From contig NZ_BNAG01000001.1 of the NCBI RefSeq assembly GCF_014653175.1, positions 372,001 through 436,000 on the forward strand: a DNA stretch of 64,000 bases, read 5' to 3'. The stretch is from Roseivirga thermotolerans. GTDB lineage: Bacteria > Bacteroidota > Bacteroidia > Cytophagales > Cyclobacteriaceae. Numbering within the stretch: the first letter of the stretch is position 1; each line of letters starts with the position of its first letter. Of this stretch, positions 1 through 9,059 are shown piece after piece. Both the position numbers and the translations under genes were made by a program. Below the pieces are notes generated by a model. That model saw only the letters and a list, made by a program, of their open reading frames with translations. It had not been told where the DNA came from and did not search any database.

Positions 1-1152
1 TTCTCTGTATCCTTTGCGGGTCACGAAAAAGGCCGTATCTCTTAAGGAAACCTGTGTAAGGCCATCCATATTGGGTGGGGTTACCCTCACTGGTACAACC
101 AAAAGTGCCGCTCTATCGTCTCCATAATGGTTAACCACATTGATACTCTGGTTGCTTATGGAGTGGGTATCTTCAAATGCAGCTCCAGGGCCAATATTAT
201 CATAGTTCACAGCCTTAAAGTCTACCCCCGAAAGCACTGAGCCGTTCACTTTAAAGCCTACTTTGTTTTTTATAGCATTAGCATAGCGAAAGGATGCTTC
301 TCCTAAAAAGTCGGTTCCAAGGCTAATAAAGCTCTGATCGTACGGATCAGAACCTAAAGTGGCTCCTTTCACCTCAAAACTCAACCCACGATAATCAAAA
401 GGATTTCTGGTACGCATATCCAGCACACCGTTAAATGCTCCTGGACCATATTTAGAAGTGGTTGGGCCGGGAATAAGCTCTACCGACTCAATGTCCAGTC
501 CACTGGGGCCCACAATATTGCCAAGCGAAAAGCCAAGCCCCGGTGCCTGACCATCAATTCCATCAGTAAACTGTCTGAAGCGAAGATTGGTATTGGAATT
601 AAACCCTCGGGTATTAACGGTATTAATTACTATACTCTGAGTAGCCACATCCACACCTTTGAGGTTAACCACGGCATCATAAAAATTGAATGAGGCTGTA
701 TTGGTGAGCTCCTTCACGGTCAGCTTTTCAATTTGAATAGGAGACCGGAGCTCCTCTTCGGTTATTTTTTCGGCCGAAAAAACCATTTCTTGTAGCACCA
801 CATCGCCCGGCTCCAACTGAATAATGAGGTTTTGCTCGGCTTTCACCAGGTTTATCTGCTTAGGCAAATAACCTACTGAAGTAATTTCGAGAGTTACCGG
901 AAACTTAGATATGGCCAGGGTAAATAAGCCGTTCTCATCGGCCGAAACACCAACTCTTCTATTGGCATATTCCGGCCCAATTAGCTTAATACTGGCGTAG
1001 GGCACAGAAGCCTTGGTCTCTTCGCTCACTACTTTGCCCGATACCAACTGCGCCCAGCTCTGGTTTTGCATGAGCAAACCACAAAAAAAGAGCGCAATAC
1101 AAAGAGAGAAGCGAGAGGCAAACGGCAGTTTAAATTGCAGTAATTTCTTCAC
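1..1152 (-). CDS. TonB-dependent receptor, N-terminal part (3' end outside window)
   Basis: Outer-membrane, TonB/ExbB-energised uptake receptor; the gene runs off the left edge, so only 384 codons (signal peptide, regulatory domain, plug and start of the barrel) are present. The start is a GTG at 1152, since an in-frame TAA lies five codons upstream and no ATG fits. Residues 1-35 form a Sec signal peptide ending in SWA, about 36-115 are a carboxypeptidase-regulatory-like beta-sandwich (VSGKVVSEETKASVPYASI), and about 130-250 are the plug, with the typical stretches VNTRGFNSNTNLRF and IESVELIPGPTTSKYGPGAF. It lacks the SusC-type GSRGANGVVIITTKKG motif, so it is probably a general siderophore, vitamin or peptide receptor. 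The substrate cannot be told. The gene appears monocistronic at its 5' end. Confidence 0.88.
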   Translation of the reverse strand, partial: MKKLLQFKLPFASRFSLCIALFFCGLLMQNQSWAQLVSGKVVSEETKASVPYASIKLIGPEYANRRVGVSADENGLFTLAISKFPVTLEITSVGYLPKQINLVKAEQNLIIQLEPGDVVLQEMVFSAEKITEEELRSPIQIEKLTVKELTNTASFNFYDAVVNLKGVDVATQSIVINTVNTRGFNSNTNLRFRQFTDGIDGQAPGLGFSLGNIVGPSGLDIESVELIPGPTTSKYGPGAFNGVLDMRTRNPFDYRGLSFEVKGATLGSDPYDQSFISLGTDFLGEASFRYANAIKNKVGFKVNGSVLSGVDFKAVNYDNIGPGAAFEDTHSISNQSINVVNHYGDDRAALLVVPVRVTPPNMDGLTQVSLRDTAFFVTRKGYRE

Positions 1153-1485
1153 TTTAATTAGTTCTTAGTCTTAGGATAGTTGTTCAATATTGCTGAAAAT
1201 TAGCGTATTAGATAAGATTATTGATGAGTTGCCAAATTTTAATTTAGGCGGAAACAGAGCGACTTTCTCATGGCACATATTCCTGAAGTTAAGCTGAGTT
1301 TTGGTTAATAATTATAGTACACAACGCACTTTCTGTGGTTTGAAACACAGGGAGTAAAAAAATTTGATCAACGGTTACTTAAGAACTCCTTCAGACACTG
1401 GTGCATTCACAAAAAGGAAAAGGCTATCGGGAGTAAATTTCTACTTCCCAGATAGCCTTTTCTTGGATGATACAATAAGGGGTGG
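1153..1485. other. intergenic region upstream of the TonB receptor
   Basis: This 333-base gap separates the end of the ABC exporter operon from the start of the TonB receptor, both on the minus strand. It holds the hairpin terminator listed separately and presumably the receptor promoter. I see no convincing TAnnTTTG box, RNA gene or small coding frame in it. Confidence 0.5.
1418..1461 (-). terminator. rho-independent terminator of the ABC exporter operon
   Basis: An 11-bp perfect stem (AAAAGGCTATC pairs with GATAGCCTTTT) is extended inward by GGGAGTA/TACTTCCC with a small bulge. On the minus strand it is followed by TTTTCCTTTTT, and it lies 24 bases after the stop of the ABC-2 permease gene. 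It is the expected end of the transcript coming from the exporter genes. Confidence 0.8.
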
Positions 1486-2808
1486 TTACACCTTCATGGT
1501 AAACCACTTTTTCATAATCTTCCAGTTTACTTTTACTCCATACATCAGAATTCCAATTCTGTAAATTCTTCCTGCCACATAAATGGCACCTACAAAGCCG
1601 GCAATAAGCAGTACCATAGACAAAGCCAACTGCCAATCGGGAACACCAAATGGTATTCTGGCCATCATTATAATTGGTGAGGTAAACGGAATTAAAGAAA
1701 GGGTTATGGCCATTCCGCCATTGGGATCGTCTAGCACAAAGAACATGGCCATTATAGAGGCAATAATGGGTATTACTATTGGGAACATAAACTGCTGTGC
1801 ATCTTGCAGGCTATCTACAGCAGAGCCCACTGCCGCATAAAGCGCTCCGTAGAGAAAGTATGCTCCAAGAAAATAAAAAAGAAAGCACAGTAGAATCTTG
1901 GTTACGGGCACCGTGGCAATCATGGCAGTTATTTTGGCAGCCATTTCCTGCTGTTGAGTAAGGGCCTCTTGAGGAACCTGCTGCGAAGCCGCCTCCATGA
2001 GCACATCACTGTTTCCCGCCAAAATACCCAAGCCTACCGTAGAAAGTGTAGCAATGAGCACTATCCAAATGAGCAACTGAGTGAAGCCCACAGCTCCCAC
2101 TCCAAGTACCTTGCCCATCATAAGCTGAAAAGGTCTTACTGAAGAAACAATTACCTCAACAATACGGCTGGTTTTTTCATCAAGAACGGATTGCATAATC
2201 TGCGATCCGTAAACGAATATGAACATGTAAATGAGAAAGCCGGTACCATAGCCAATGGCAAAGCTTAAACCACTGTTACTTTCTTTGGCTTCCCCTTCTT
2301 CTGTAATGTTATATGTCGTAAGGTTAGCGTTTACCTGAAGCTTACTGATAATGTCCTGATCCAACCCTGATCTTTGAAGTTTCAGATCTTCCAGGCGGGT
2401 TTCAATAGAACGCTCCAGACGTTCCATGGTGCGAATGCTTGGATTGGTTTCTGAGTAAAACTGAAAACCTTCAAACCGAGTTACTGAAATGTCAGACAAA
2501 TCGAGCGATGGAATGTAGAGCAACCCAAAAGCGCCCTCCGTCTGAAAGGTTTTCTTTCGCTCTTCAAGGTCTCCGGTAACATAGGTAAAATCATAGCCAC
2601 TGGCATCGAATACCTCTGAGAAATAGCCGCTCTCATCTAATACCAAAATCTCATCGTGCCGGGAGTCTTTGTCTTTGGTTGAGAAATAGACAATGGCAAA
2701 AATTATGGTTGGCAATACCAGCGGTGTCAGAAGGGTGGCCAGAAGAAACGACTTCTTTTTAACCCGAGTTAAATACTCTCTTTTAAGTACTAAGAAAATC
2801 TGTTTCAT
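1486..2808 (-). CDS. ABC-2 type transporter permease (NatB-like)
   Basis: Membrane subunit of an ABC exporter, 440 residues. There is one membrane helix near residues 20-42, a long extracytoplasmic segment to about 180, then a cluster of about five helices to the C-terminus. The stretch DEKTSRIVEVIVSSVRPFQ is typical of the NatB/ABC-2 permease family, whose members export Na+, drugs or peptides. It overlaps the ATPase gene upstream by four bases (ATGA), so the two are translationally coupled. A strong AAAGGAGG lies six bases before its ATG, inside the end of the ATPase gene, which is unusual for this phylum. The substrate is not inferable; Na+ export is only a family name. Confidence 0.88.
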   Translation of the reverse strand: MKQIFLVLKREYLTRVKKKSFLLATLLTPLVLPTIIFAIVYFSTKDKDSRHDEILVLDESGYFSEVFDASGYDFTYVTGDLEERKKTFQTEGAFGLLYIPSLDLSDISVTRFEGFQFYSETNPSIRTMERLERSIETRLEDLKLQRSGLDQDIISKLQVNANLTTYNITEEGEAKESNSGLSFAIGYGTGFLIYMFIFVYGSQIMQSVLDEKTSRIVEVIVSSVRPFQLMMGKVLGVGAVGFTQLLIWIVLIATLSTVGLGILAGNSDVLMEAASQQVPQEALTQQQEMAAKITAMIATVPVTKILLCFLFYFLGAYFLYGALYAAVGSAVDSLQDAQQFMFPIVIPIIASIMAMFFVLDDPNGGMAITLSLIPFTSPIIMMARIPFGVPDWQLALSMVLLIAGFVGAIYVAGRIYRIGILMYGVKVNWKIMKKWFTMKV

Positions 2809-3713
2809 GATTGACCTCCTTTTACAATGTTGATGAATATATCGTTGATTGATGGAATGATTTCCACGAAGGAGTGGACTTCTATTTTGTTGATGAGCTC
2901 TTTAAGCAATTCGTTGGGCGACTCTCCATTTTTAGATTCAATTATGGCCTTATTGAGCCCCATATCTGACACCTCCTCTTTGAGTACGGAAAGGCTAACA
3001 CCCGACTGAAGGGTTCCTTTAAAGGTTACCTCATACTGATTGAGTTTATAGGAGTTTCGGATATCGTTCTTAGGACCATCCAGTATTTTCTGTGATTTAT
3101 TGATAAGCGCAATATGGTCGCACAGCTGTTCAACAGATTCCATTCGGTGGGTGGAGAAGATTACGGTAGCACCTTTTTCTCTAAGCTCAAAAATTTCGTC
3201 TTTTATGAGATTGGCATTTACCGGGTCGAAACCTGAAAAGGGCTCATCTAAAATAAGTAATTGAGGCTCGTGCAACACAGTGGCTATAAACTGAATTTTT
3301 TGTGCCATACCTTTAGATAGGTCTTCTACCTTTTTGCCGGCCCAATCGTATAATCCGAGCTTATCGAGCCAGAATTTAATTCTCCTTTTTGCTTCAGGGG
3401 TAGACAACCCTTTGAGCTGAGCCAGATAGAGTAACTGCTCCCCTACCTTCATTTTTTTGTATAGCCCTCGCTCTTCGGGCAAATATCCTATTACGCCAAT
3501 ATGTTTGGGTTCAAGCTTTTCTCCGTTGATCAAAACCTGACCTTCATCGGCCATAATTATTTGGTTAACAATACGAATGAGGGTTGTTTTTCCTGCCCCA
3601 TTGGGACCTAGCAAGCCGAATATTGACTGCTTAGGAATGCTAATGCTAACGTCATTGAGGGCAGTATGCTCTGCATACCGCTTGGTGACATGATTGGCCT
3701 CTAAGATGTTCAA
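2805..3713 (-). CDS. ABC transporter ATP-binding protein (NatA-like)
   Basis: ATPase subunit partnering the ABC-2 permease, 302 residues. Walker A is GPNGAGKT at residues 36-43, the signature is LSKGM, Walker B is LLILDEPF, and the switch histidine is in STHR. The roughly 90-residue C-terminal extension after the nucleotide-binding domain (DUF4162-like) is normal for NatA/CcmA-type ATPases. It is the first gene of a two-gene operon and shares four bases with the permease gene. Bacteroidota genomes carry several such exporters of unknown substrate. Confidence 0.9.
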   Translation of the reverse strand: MNILEANHVTKRYAEHTALNDVSISIPKQSIFGLLGPNGAGKTTLIRIVNQIIMADEGQVLINGEKLEPKHIGVIGYLPEERGLYKKMKVGEQLLYLAQLKGLSTPEAKRRIKFWLDKLGLYDWAGKKVEDLSKGMAQKIQFIATVLHEPQLLILDEPFSGFDPVNANLIKDEIFELREKGATVIFSTHRMESVEQLCDHIALINKSQKILDGPKNDIRNSYKLNQYEVTFKGTLQSGVSLSVLKEEVSDMGLNKAIIESKNGESPNELLKELINKIEVHSFVEIIPSINDIFINIVKGGQS

Positions 3714-3866
3714 AATTGTTGAGTTTTAGTTGGAATAAAAGTTAGTACCTTTTGAGTGCTTACCCTAAAAAGCCCAATCTAATTTGAACAAATAAGAAGA
3801 ACTGACACAGATGAATAGCGTAAGCGGAATATCTTACCGCTTGGTGGCATATGGTGTTTGCGAATA

Positions 3867-4754
3867 TCAGTCGTTGGTAAAGACCACACTGCCCATGGAG
3901 AGATCTATATTGAATGTAAGAATGTTTTGGGCTCCTGTATTATAGCCGGGGCTCACAAATACGTTTTCACGAACTTTTTCGTATCCTGAAGGAAGCTTAA
4001 GCTTTCTGTAGGAGGTATCTTTCATTCGAACAATTACTGGAACTTCGTTAGAAGGCAGGTTAATGGTTAGGCTTCCGGCCCCCACTCTGGCCCATATATC
4101 ACTCGAAACCTGAGGTTGTTCTTCAAAGTCCAGTACCAACGAACCAAAACCCACTTCGGCCAGAATACTTCTTGCACGAGCCAAGTCAAGGCGTTCAATT
4201 TCAACATCTCCTAAGTCTACAGACACCATGAAAGTATCCATTTCCATACGGTTTTGAACTTTGGAGAGATAGCCAACTTTTACATGGGCATTACCGGAAG
4301 TAATACGGCAGTCTTCTACGGCAATATCGGAGAGGTCTATATATGCCTTACCTACGCCATAGTTCAAATCGAGCCTGTATGGCCTGAAATCGGTAAAGTA
4401 AATGTTCCAGTAGTTTTCCTCATCGGTAGTCTTCTTACCGAATATTTTGGAGAGTTTGGCACCAAAACCTTCGTTTCCGTTGTCTTTTAAGCTAAGCCAG
4501 GTGTGCAGGGTACTGCCCTCCATGCGCTGTCCGAAATCGGAAGAAATGTAGTCTTCATTGTGATGCCCCATAATATTTATGGGTAATTCACCCAGCCGGG
4601 TTCTTATTTCGCAGGTACCGGAAGATGCTTTGAGCAGAAAGTTAACTTTCTCGCACGCTGGGTTTGCTTCTACAGTAAAGTGTTTCTTTGTCTGTGCCAG
4701 CCCTTCAATTCCAACTGCTCCTATAATGGCCAACAGAAAAAGTATTTTTTGCAT
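3867..4754 (-). CDS. secreted protein of unknown function with repetitive beta structure
   Basis: A 295-residue protein with a short Sec signal peptide (ending GLAQ near residue 21) and no further membrane helix. The body reads as repeating beta strands: acidic and hydrophobic alternation, and phrases such as GKAYIDLSDIAVEDCRITSG and GDVEIERLDLARA. This resembles the toast-rack or DUF4097-like beta-solenoid domains found in envelope-stress and adhesin-like proteins, but I do not recognise the family with certainty. Three cysteines (near residues 34, 48 and 153) are present. It stands alone, with 153 bases to the ABC operon upstream of it. No function is claimed. Confidence 0.75.
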   Translation of the reverse strand: MQKILFLLAIIGAVGIEGLAQTKKHFTVEANPACEKVNFLLKASSGTCEIRTRLGELPINIMGHHNEDYISSDFGQRMEGSTLHTWLSLKDNGNEGFGAKLSKIFGKKTTDEENYWNIYFTDFRPYRLDLNYGVGKAYIDLSDIAVEDCRITSGNAHVKVGYLSKVQNRMEMDTFMVSVDLGDVEIERLDLARARSILAEVGFGSLVLDFEEQPQVSSDIWARVGAGSLTINLPSNEVPVIVRMKDTSYRKLKLPSGYEKVRENVFVSPGYNTGAQNILTFNIDLSMGSVVFTND

Positions 4755-4902
4755 GCTCTTGCTTACGGTTTGTTTAAACGTTGGGTTGCAATCAATTACA
4801 AACCGAATAATACGGGAATTACCTGAAAATAGTTAGAAGTTTTTTGTGGGGCTAAAAAAAGCAACCTGTCATTCCTGAGTTGGAGGGAATCTACATAGAA
4901 AA

Positions 4903-4997
4903 GAGGCTGTCTCAAAAGCCGCAAAGCTCGTCATTCTGAACTTGTCTACCGACAGGCCAGTTCAGGGCGACACACACCTGGCCTTTGAGGCAGCCTC
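4903..4997. repeat. large imperfect inverted repeat between secreted-protein gene and dnaJ
   Basis: The outer arms are 18 bases (GAGGCTGTCTCAAAAGCC with GGCCTTTGAGGCAGCCTC, two mismatches). They enclose a second stem made of CTGAACT and AGTTCAG and a small TTGTC/GACAG hairpin. The core CGTCATTCTGAACTTGTC is a word I associate with dispersed intergenic repeats of Bacteroidota genomes. It lies 11 bases past the dnaJ stop and can serve as that operon's terminator, although no long T-run follows. Confidence 0.65.
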
Positions 4998-5008
4998 AAT
5001 ATAATACG

Positions 5009-6118
5009 TTAAAAGAACTCCTTAATCTTCTCGAAGAAGCCTTTTTCTCCTTTTCCCGGATTAGGCCTGAAGTTATCGGAGTGCCTTAGTTTTTCCAGAG
5101 TTTCCGTTTCCTCCTTCGATAGGTTTTTGGGAGTCCAAACATTTACATGAATGAGTTGGTCTCCTTTGCCGTAACCATTAATATCTTTTATCCCTTTGCC
5201 ACGAAGACGTAAAATTTTGCCACTCTGAGTGCCCGGGTCTATTTTAATTCTCACTTTACCGTCAATTGTGGGCACCTCCATACTGCCACCGAGGGCAGCA
5301 TCTATAAAGCTCACGTACAGGTCATAAACCACATTGTTGCCGTCTCTTTTGAGCTGCTCATCTTCTATTTCTTCAATTACAATGAGCAAGTCGCCCGGAG
5401 CTCCCCCACCGGGGGCCATATTTCCTTTGCCCGACATAGACAACTGCATGCCTTCGGCTACACCGGCCGGAATTTTAATAGGAATAACCTCCTCTTTCAT
5501 TTCCAGTCCGGTACTATCTACACCCGGAGGTCTTTTATCGATGGTTTGTCCTGAACCGTTGCAGGTATGGCAAGTGCTGGCCGACACCATTTGGCCAAGC
5601 ATAGTATTTACTACTTTCTTCATTTGGCCAGAGCCTCCACAGGTACTACAAGTTTTGTAGGTTACTCCTTCGGCATTGACCAAACGGTTTACTTTTATCT
5701 TCTTCTCAACACCGTTGGCTATTTCATCGAGGGTGAGCTTTAGTTTAATGCGCAGGTTGGTGCCTTTTCGCTGTCTTCGGCCTCCGCCTCCTCCAAAGAA
5801 ACTTTCAAATGGACTTCCCCCGCCAAAGATATCTCCAAACTGGGAGAAGATATCTTCCATATTCATGCCGCCACCGGCTCCACCAAAGCCACCACGCATA
5901 CCTTCATGGCCAAATCTGTCGTATTGAGCTCTCTTTTCTTTGTTGCTCAAGACTTCATAAGCTTCGGCAGCTTCTTTAAACTTTTCTTCCGCCTCTTTAT
6001 CGTCCGGGTTTTTATCCGGGTGATATTTTATTGCCATCTTCCGATAGGCCTTCTTTAGCTCATCGTCAGTAGCATTTTTGCTTACGCCCAGTATTTCGTA
6101 GTAGTCTCTTTTTGCCAT
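5009..6118 (-). CDS. dnaJ: chaperone DnaJ (Hsp40), with a reduced zinc domain
   Basis: Co-chaperone that delivers unfolded clients to DnaK and stimulates its ATPase in the cytoplasm. The J domain spans residues 1-70 with HPD at 33-35, followed by a Gly/Phe-rich linker (about 72-115) and the C-terminal substrate domains. It is odd in having only two CxxCxGxG motifs, CSTCGGSG at 157-164 and CHTCNGSG at 183-190; canonical DnaJ has four. The retained pair aligns with the inner repeats 2 and 3, so one zinc site would remain. The gene follows grpE by one base. No CIRCE element or hrcA gene is visible. The identity is certain; the functional effect of the missing repeats is unknown. Confidence 0.97.
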   Translation of the reverse strand: MAKRDYYEILGVSKNATDDELKKAYRKMAIKYHPDKNPDDKEAEEKFKEAAEAYEVLSNKEKRAQYDRFGHEGMRGGFGGAGGGMNMEDIFSQFGDIFGGGSPFESFFGGGGGRRQRKGTNLRIKLKLTLDEIANGVEKKIKVNRLVNAEGVTYKTCSTCGGSGQMKKVVNTMLGQMVSASTCHTCNGSGQTIDKRPPGVDSTGLEMKEEVIPIKIPAGVAEGMQLSMSGKGNMAPGGGAPGDLLIVIEEIEDEQLKRDGNNVVYDLYVSFIDAALGGSMEVPTIDGKVRIKIDPGTQSGKILRLRGKGIKDINGYGKGDQLIHVNVWTPKNLSKEETETLEKLRHSDNFRPNPGKGEKGFFEKIKEFF

Positions 6119-6119
6119 A

Positions 6120-6698
6120 TTAAGCTCCTATCACCACTTTAGCGAAACGAATTACCTTGTCTCCCAGATAGTATCCTTTCTCTACCGTGTCTATAATTTT
6201 ACCTTTCAATGATTCGTCTTCCACCGGAAACTGTGTTACTGCCTCATGTAAATCGGCATCGAAATCGGTTCCCTTTTCTGTCTCCATTACCTTCAACCCT
6301 TTAGACTCGAGGGCCTTAAAAAGCTTGGATGAAATAAGGTCGAAACCTTCTTTAAGCACTGCCACATCTTCCTGATTTTCGTTGGCCTTTTTCGCTCTTT
6401 CAAAATCATCTATTGTTGGCAGAAGTTCCTTAATAAGATCGGAAGAGGCCGTTGAAATTAACTCTATTCTTTCTTTGGCGCTTCTTCTTCTAAAGTTCTC
6501 GAACTCTGAATATAGCCTTAGGTATTTGTCTTTGGCTTCATCGAGTTCTATAGCGAGTTTCTCCTCTGCCGAAAGTTCTTGTTCCTGCTCATTTTCCTGT
6601 TCCTTCTCGGCTACAGCTTCTTCAGTGGCAGTTTGCTTTTCAGCTTCCAATACTTCGTTCTGTTCTTGCTTATTATTCGCTTTCTTTTCCTTTGCCAT
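6120..6698 (-). CDS. grpE: nucleotide exchange factor GrpE
   Basis: Releases ADP from DnaK, completing the DnaK-DnaJ-GrpE cycle. It is 192 residues: a highly acidic, Glu/Gln-rich N-terminal tail of about 55 residues, a long coiled coil ([22 protein letters not shown]), then the C-terminal beta domain with [13 protein letters not shown] and a final [12 protein letters not shown]. It sits one base upstream of dnaJ, so the pair is cotranscribed. It lies 107 bases downstream of obg, in a gap with neither a CIRCE box nor an obvious terminator. Confidence 0.96.
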   Translation of the reverse strand: MAKEKKANNKQEQNEVLEAEKQTATEEAVAEKEQENEQEQELSAEEKLAIELDEAKDKYLRLYSEFENFRRRSAKERIELISTASSDLIKELLPTIDDFERAKKANENQEDVAVLKEGFDLISSKLFKALESKGLKVMETEKGTDFDADLHEAVTQFPVEDESLKGKIIDTVEKGYYLGDKVIRFAKVVIGA

Positions 6699-6805
6699 TG
6701 TTTACTTTGATAAACCGCGTGCGGTGGTACAATTTTTTTGCCAAGCCCGTGAAAGGTGTCAATATGGCATAAAGCCTTTATTAGGGCAAAGACTCCGTTG
6801 TCAGG

Positions 6806-7801
6806 TTAGGCATTAAGCCTCTTCCAGATGAGGTCTTTGAGCTGCTGTAATCCTTGCTGGGCCACTGAAGAAATGAACACACTTTCTATGTCTTTGGGGA
6901 GAAGCTCCTCCATTTCATTCATCATTTGCTCATCGAGCATATCGCATTTGGAAATGGCCAGTATTCTTTCTTTATCGAGCAGTTCGGGGTTGTACTTCTT
7001 CAGTTCGCCTAGCAGAATGTCATACTCCTTTTGAATGTCAGTGGCATCGGCAGGAACAAGGAAAAGAAGGATCGAATTTCGTTCTATATGTCGAAGGAAA
7101 CGAATTCCCAGGCCTTTTCCTTCGGCTGCTCCTTCTATAATACCCGGAATGTCGGCCATCACAAAAGACTTATGGTCTCTGTAAGACACCACGCCCAGAT
7201 TGGGCACGAGGGTAGTGAAAGGATAATCGGCAATTTCCGGCTTGGCCGCAGAAAGCACCGAAAGCAGTGTTGACTTTCCGGCATTGGGGAAGCCAACCAG
7301 TCCTACATCGGCCAGAAGTTTTAGCTCCAATACACAGAGAGCCTCTTCTCCCGCTTCTCCTGGCTGAGCAAAACGGGGGGTCTGATTGGTCGCTGTTTTG
7401 AAATTTTCGTTGCCCAGGCCTCCACGACCTCCCTGAAGAAGGATTCTTTCTTCTCCATCTTCGGTAATTTCGAACAGAACCTTTTCTTCCGGTTCTACAG
7501 TCTTGGCCACAGTACCCAGCGGTACATCGAGAATTATGTCGGCTCCATCGGCACCCGTACTTCTTTGTCCTCCTCCGGGCTGACCGTGTTCGGCAAATAC
7601 ATGTTTTTGATACCGCAAGTGAAGCAGGGTCCACATTTGCTTGTTGCCACGTAAAATAATATGGCCTCCCCGGCCTCCATTGCCGCCATCGGGGCCTCCC
7701 TTAGGAACGTGCTTTTCTCGTCTGAAATGTACCGAGCCGGCACCTCCATTGCCCGACTTACAATAAAGCCGTACGTGATCGATAAAATTGGAACCTGCCA
7801 T
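6806..7801 (-). CDS. obg: GTPase Obg (CgtA), ribosome assembly and stress
   Basis: Essential GTPase that binds the 50S subunit during maturation. An Obg fold occupies residues 1-158 and is glycine-rich ([28 protein letters not shown]). It is followed by a G domain with P-loop GFPNAGKST, switch [11 protein letters not shown] and SKCD specificity motif. The length of 331 residues is normal. I start at ATG 7801 ([10 protein letters not shown]); the frame is open 19 codons further, but those residues do not belong to the family. It follows adk in the hpt-adk-obg series, an arrangement I recall as common in this phylum. Confidence 0.96.
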   Translation of the reverse strand: MAGSNFIDHVRLYCKSGNGGAGSVHFRREKHVPKGGPDGGNGGRGGHIILRGNKQMWTLLHLRYQKHVFAEHGQPGGGQRSTGADGADIILDVPLGTVAKTVEPEEKVLFEITEDGEERILLQGGRGGLGNENFKTATNQTPRFAQPGEAGEEALCVLELKLLADVGLVGFPNAGKSTLLSVLSAAKPEIADYPFTTLVPNLGVVSYRDHKSFVMADIPGIIEGAAEGKGLGIRFLRHIERNSILLFLVPADATDIQKEYDILLGELKKYNPELLDKERILAISKCDMLDEQMMNEMEELLPKDIESVFISSVAQQGLQQLKDLIWKRLNA

Positions 7802-7895
7802 TGATTGATTTATTCTAATATACAGACTTACTCTCAGATGCTCTAGGGGTACCTGCATTGCCCCTCATCACCCAAACGAGTAAGGTCTTTACTGC

Positions 7896-8471
7896 CTATC
7901 GAAGGGCCTCTATGGCTGACGATATCTCTTCAAAGATTCCGTCAATGGTGCCTACCCCATTTATTTTGCTGGCCTTACCTTGTTTTTCGTAGAATTCTGC
8001 AACCGGTAAAGTTTTGTTGAGATATTCCTGAATTCTTACGTTTATCTTTTCTTCATTCTGGTCGTCTGCCCGGCCAGAGGTTTTTCCTCTTTCCAACAAT
8101 CTTCTCTTTAACTCATCTTCAGGCACATTCAGCATGATCATCTGATCGATCTTTGTGTTGCGGTTTTTCAAAAGCTCGTCAAGAGCCTCGGCCTGAGCCA
8201 CAGTTCGGGGAAATCCATCAAAAATAAAGCCCTTAGCATCGCTATTGGCATTTAAGAAGTCATCGACCATACCAATTACAACCTCATCGGGCACAAGTTT
8301 TCCATTGTCCATATAAGACTGTGCTTTCTTACCAAGATCGGTCCCCTCGCCCAGATGTTTTCTGAATAAATCGCCTGTAGATATATGTTTAAGTTGGAAA
8401 GTATCAATGATTTTCTGACTCTGCGTTCCCTTACCCGCGCCCGGAGGGCCAAACAAAACTATGTTAATCAT
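7896..8471 (-). CDS. adk: adenylate kinase
   Basis: Interconverts ATP + AMP and 2 ADP in the cytoplasm. The 191 residues begin MINIVLFGPPGAGKGTQ, with the P-loop at the very N-terminus; ATG 8471 is chosen because the upstream in-frame codons add nine residues unlike the family. FDGFPRT and RADDQNEEKINVR are the AMP-binding and LID-flanking motifs. The LID is the short, zinc-free form. A TATATTTG box lies 25-32 bases upstream of the start, at the end of hpt, so adk may have its own promoter. Confidence 0.97.
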   Translation of the reverse strand: MINIVLFGPPGAGKGTQSQKIIDTFQLKHISTGDLFRKHLGEGTDLGKKAQSYMDNGKLVPDEVVIGMVDDFLNANSDAKGFIFDGFPRTVAQAEALDELLKNRNTKIDQMIMLNVPEDELKRRLLERGKTSGRADDQNEEKINVRIQEYLNKTLPVAEFYEKQGKASKINGVGTIDGIFEEISSAIEALR

Positions 8472-8495
8472 GAAGATTGGTTTTTTAGAAAGGCA

Positions 8496-8503
8496 CAAAT
8501 ATA
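8496..8503 (-). promoter_or_regulatory. candidate -7 box (TATATTTG) upstream of adk
   Basis: The minus strand reads TATATTTG, matching the Bacteroidota sigma-A -7 consensus TAnnTTTG, and would give a short leader for adk. No clear TTTG -33 box was found at the right distance, so this remains a weak call. Confidence 0.35.
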
Positions 8504-8514
8504 AAGCATAATCA

Positions 8515-9045
8515 CTAGTCGAGCCTCAATTGATAGATATCTTTGAGATTTCTCCCTAAACCATCATAGTCGAGTCCGTAGCCAACCACAAATTTCTCAG
8601 GAATCTCAAACCCAACGTATTTAACGTCTACTTCTCTTTGTAAACATTCGGGTTTCAGTAAAAGCGATGCCACCTCTACACTGGCCACTCCGGCTTGCTC
8701 AAGTTGATGAATAATGCCTTCCATGGTAATACCGGAGTCTACAATATCTTCTACCACCACCACGTGTCGATCTTTTACGGACTGACTTAAGCCCAAAAGC
8801 TCTCTGGCTTTTCCGGTACTTTGCATACCGGCATAAGAGGCTACCTTTATAAAGGTGATTTCGGCCGGAATATTTACTTCTTTGAGCAAATCGGAGGCAA
8901 ACATAAACGAGCCGTTTAACACTCCTATAAACAGGGGACATTTATCGGCATAGTCGGCCGATATGCGCTCTGCTAAATCGGCAATTTGACTTTGAATTTG
9001 ATTGGAAGAAATAAACAGCTCAAACTGTTTGTCGTGAATGATCAT
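8515..9045 (-). CDS. hpt: hypoxanthine phosphoribosyltransferase
   Basis: Purine salvage enzyme converting hypoxanthine (and probably guanine) plus PRPP to IMP or GMP. It has 176 residues, the usual size. The PRPP-binding signature VVVVEDIVDSGIT lies at residues 95-107, and the flexible-loop region SYAGMQSTGKAREL precedes it. It lies 14 bases downstream of the M42 peptidase and 43 bases upstream of adk, which supports cotranscription of purine-nucleotide genes. Confidence 0.95.
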   Translation of the reverse strand: MIIHDKQFELFISSNQIQSQIADLAERISADYADKCPLFIGVLNGSFMFASDLLKEVNIPAEITFIKVASYAGMQSTGKARELLGLSQSVKDRHVVVVEDIVDSGITMEGIIHQLEQAGVASVEVASLLLKPECLQREVDVKYVGFEIPEKFVVGYGLDYDGLGRNLKDIYQLRLD

Positions 9046-9059
9046 TCGGGTGGTGGGTT

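Noticed and set aside
6699-6805. Search for a CIRCE element or heat-shock promoter before grpE-dnaJ
   Set aside because: No TTAGCACTC-N9-GAGTGCTAA or similar dyad is present in the gap.
7170-7634. A 154-codon frame within obg in another reading frame
   Set aside because: The Arg/Cys-rich translation arises from the GC-rich obg G-domain codons; obg itself is certain.
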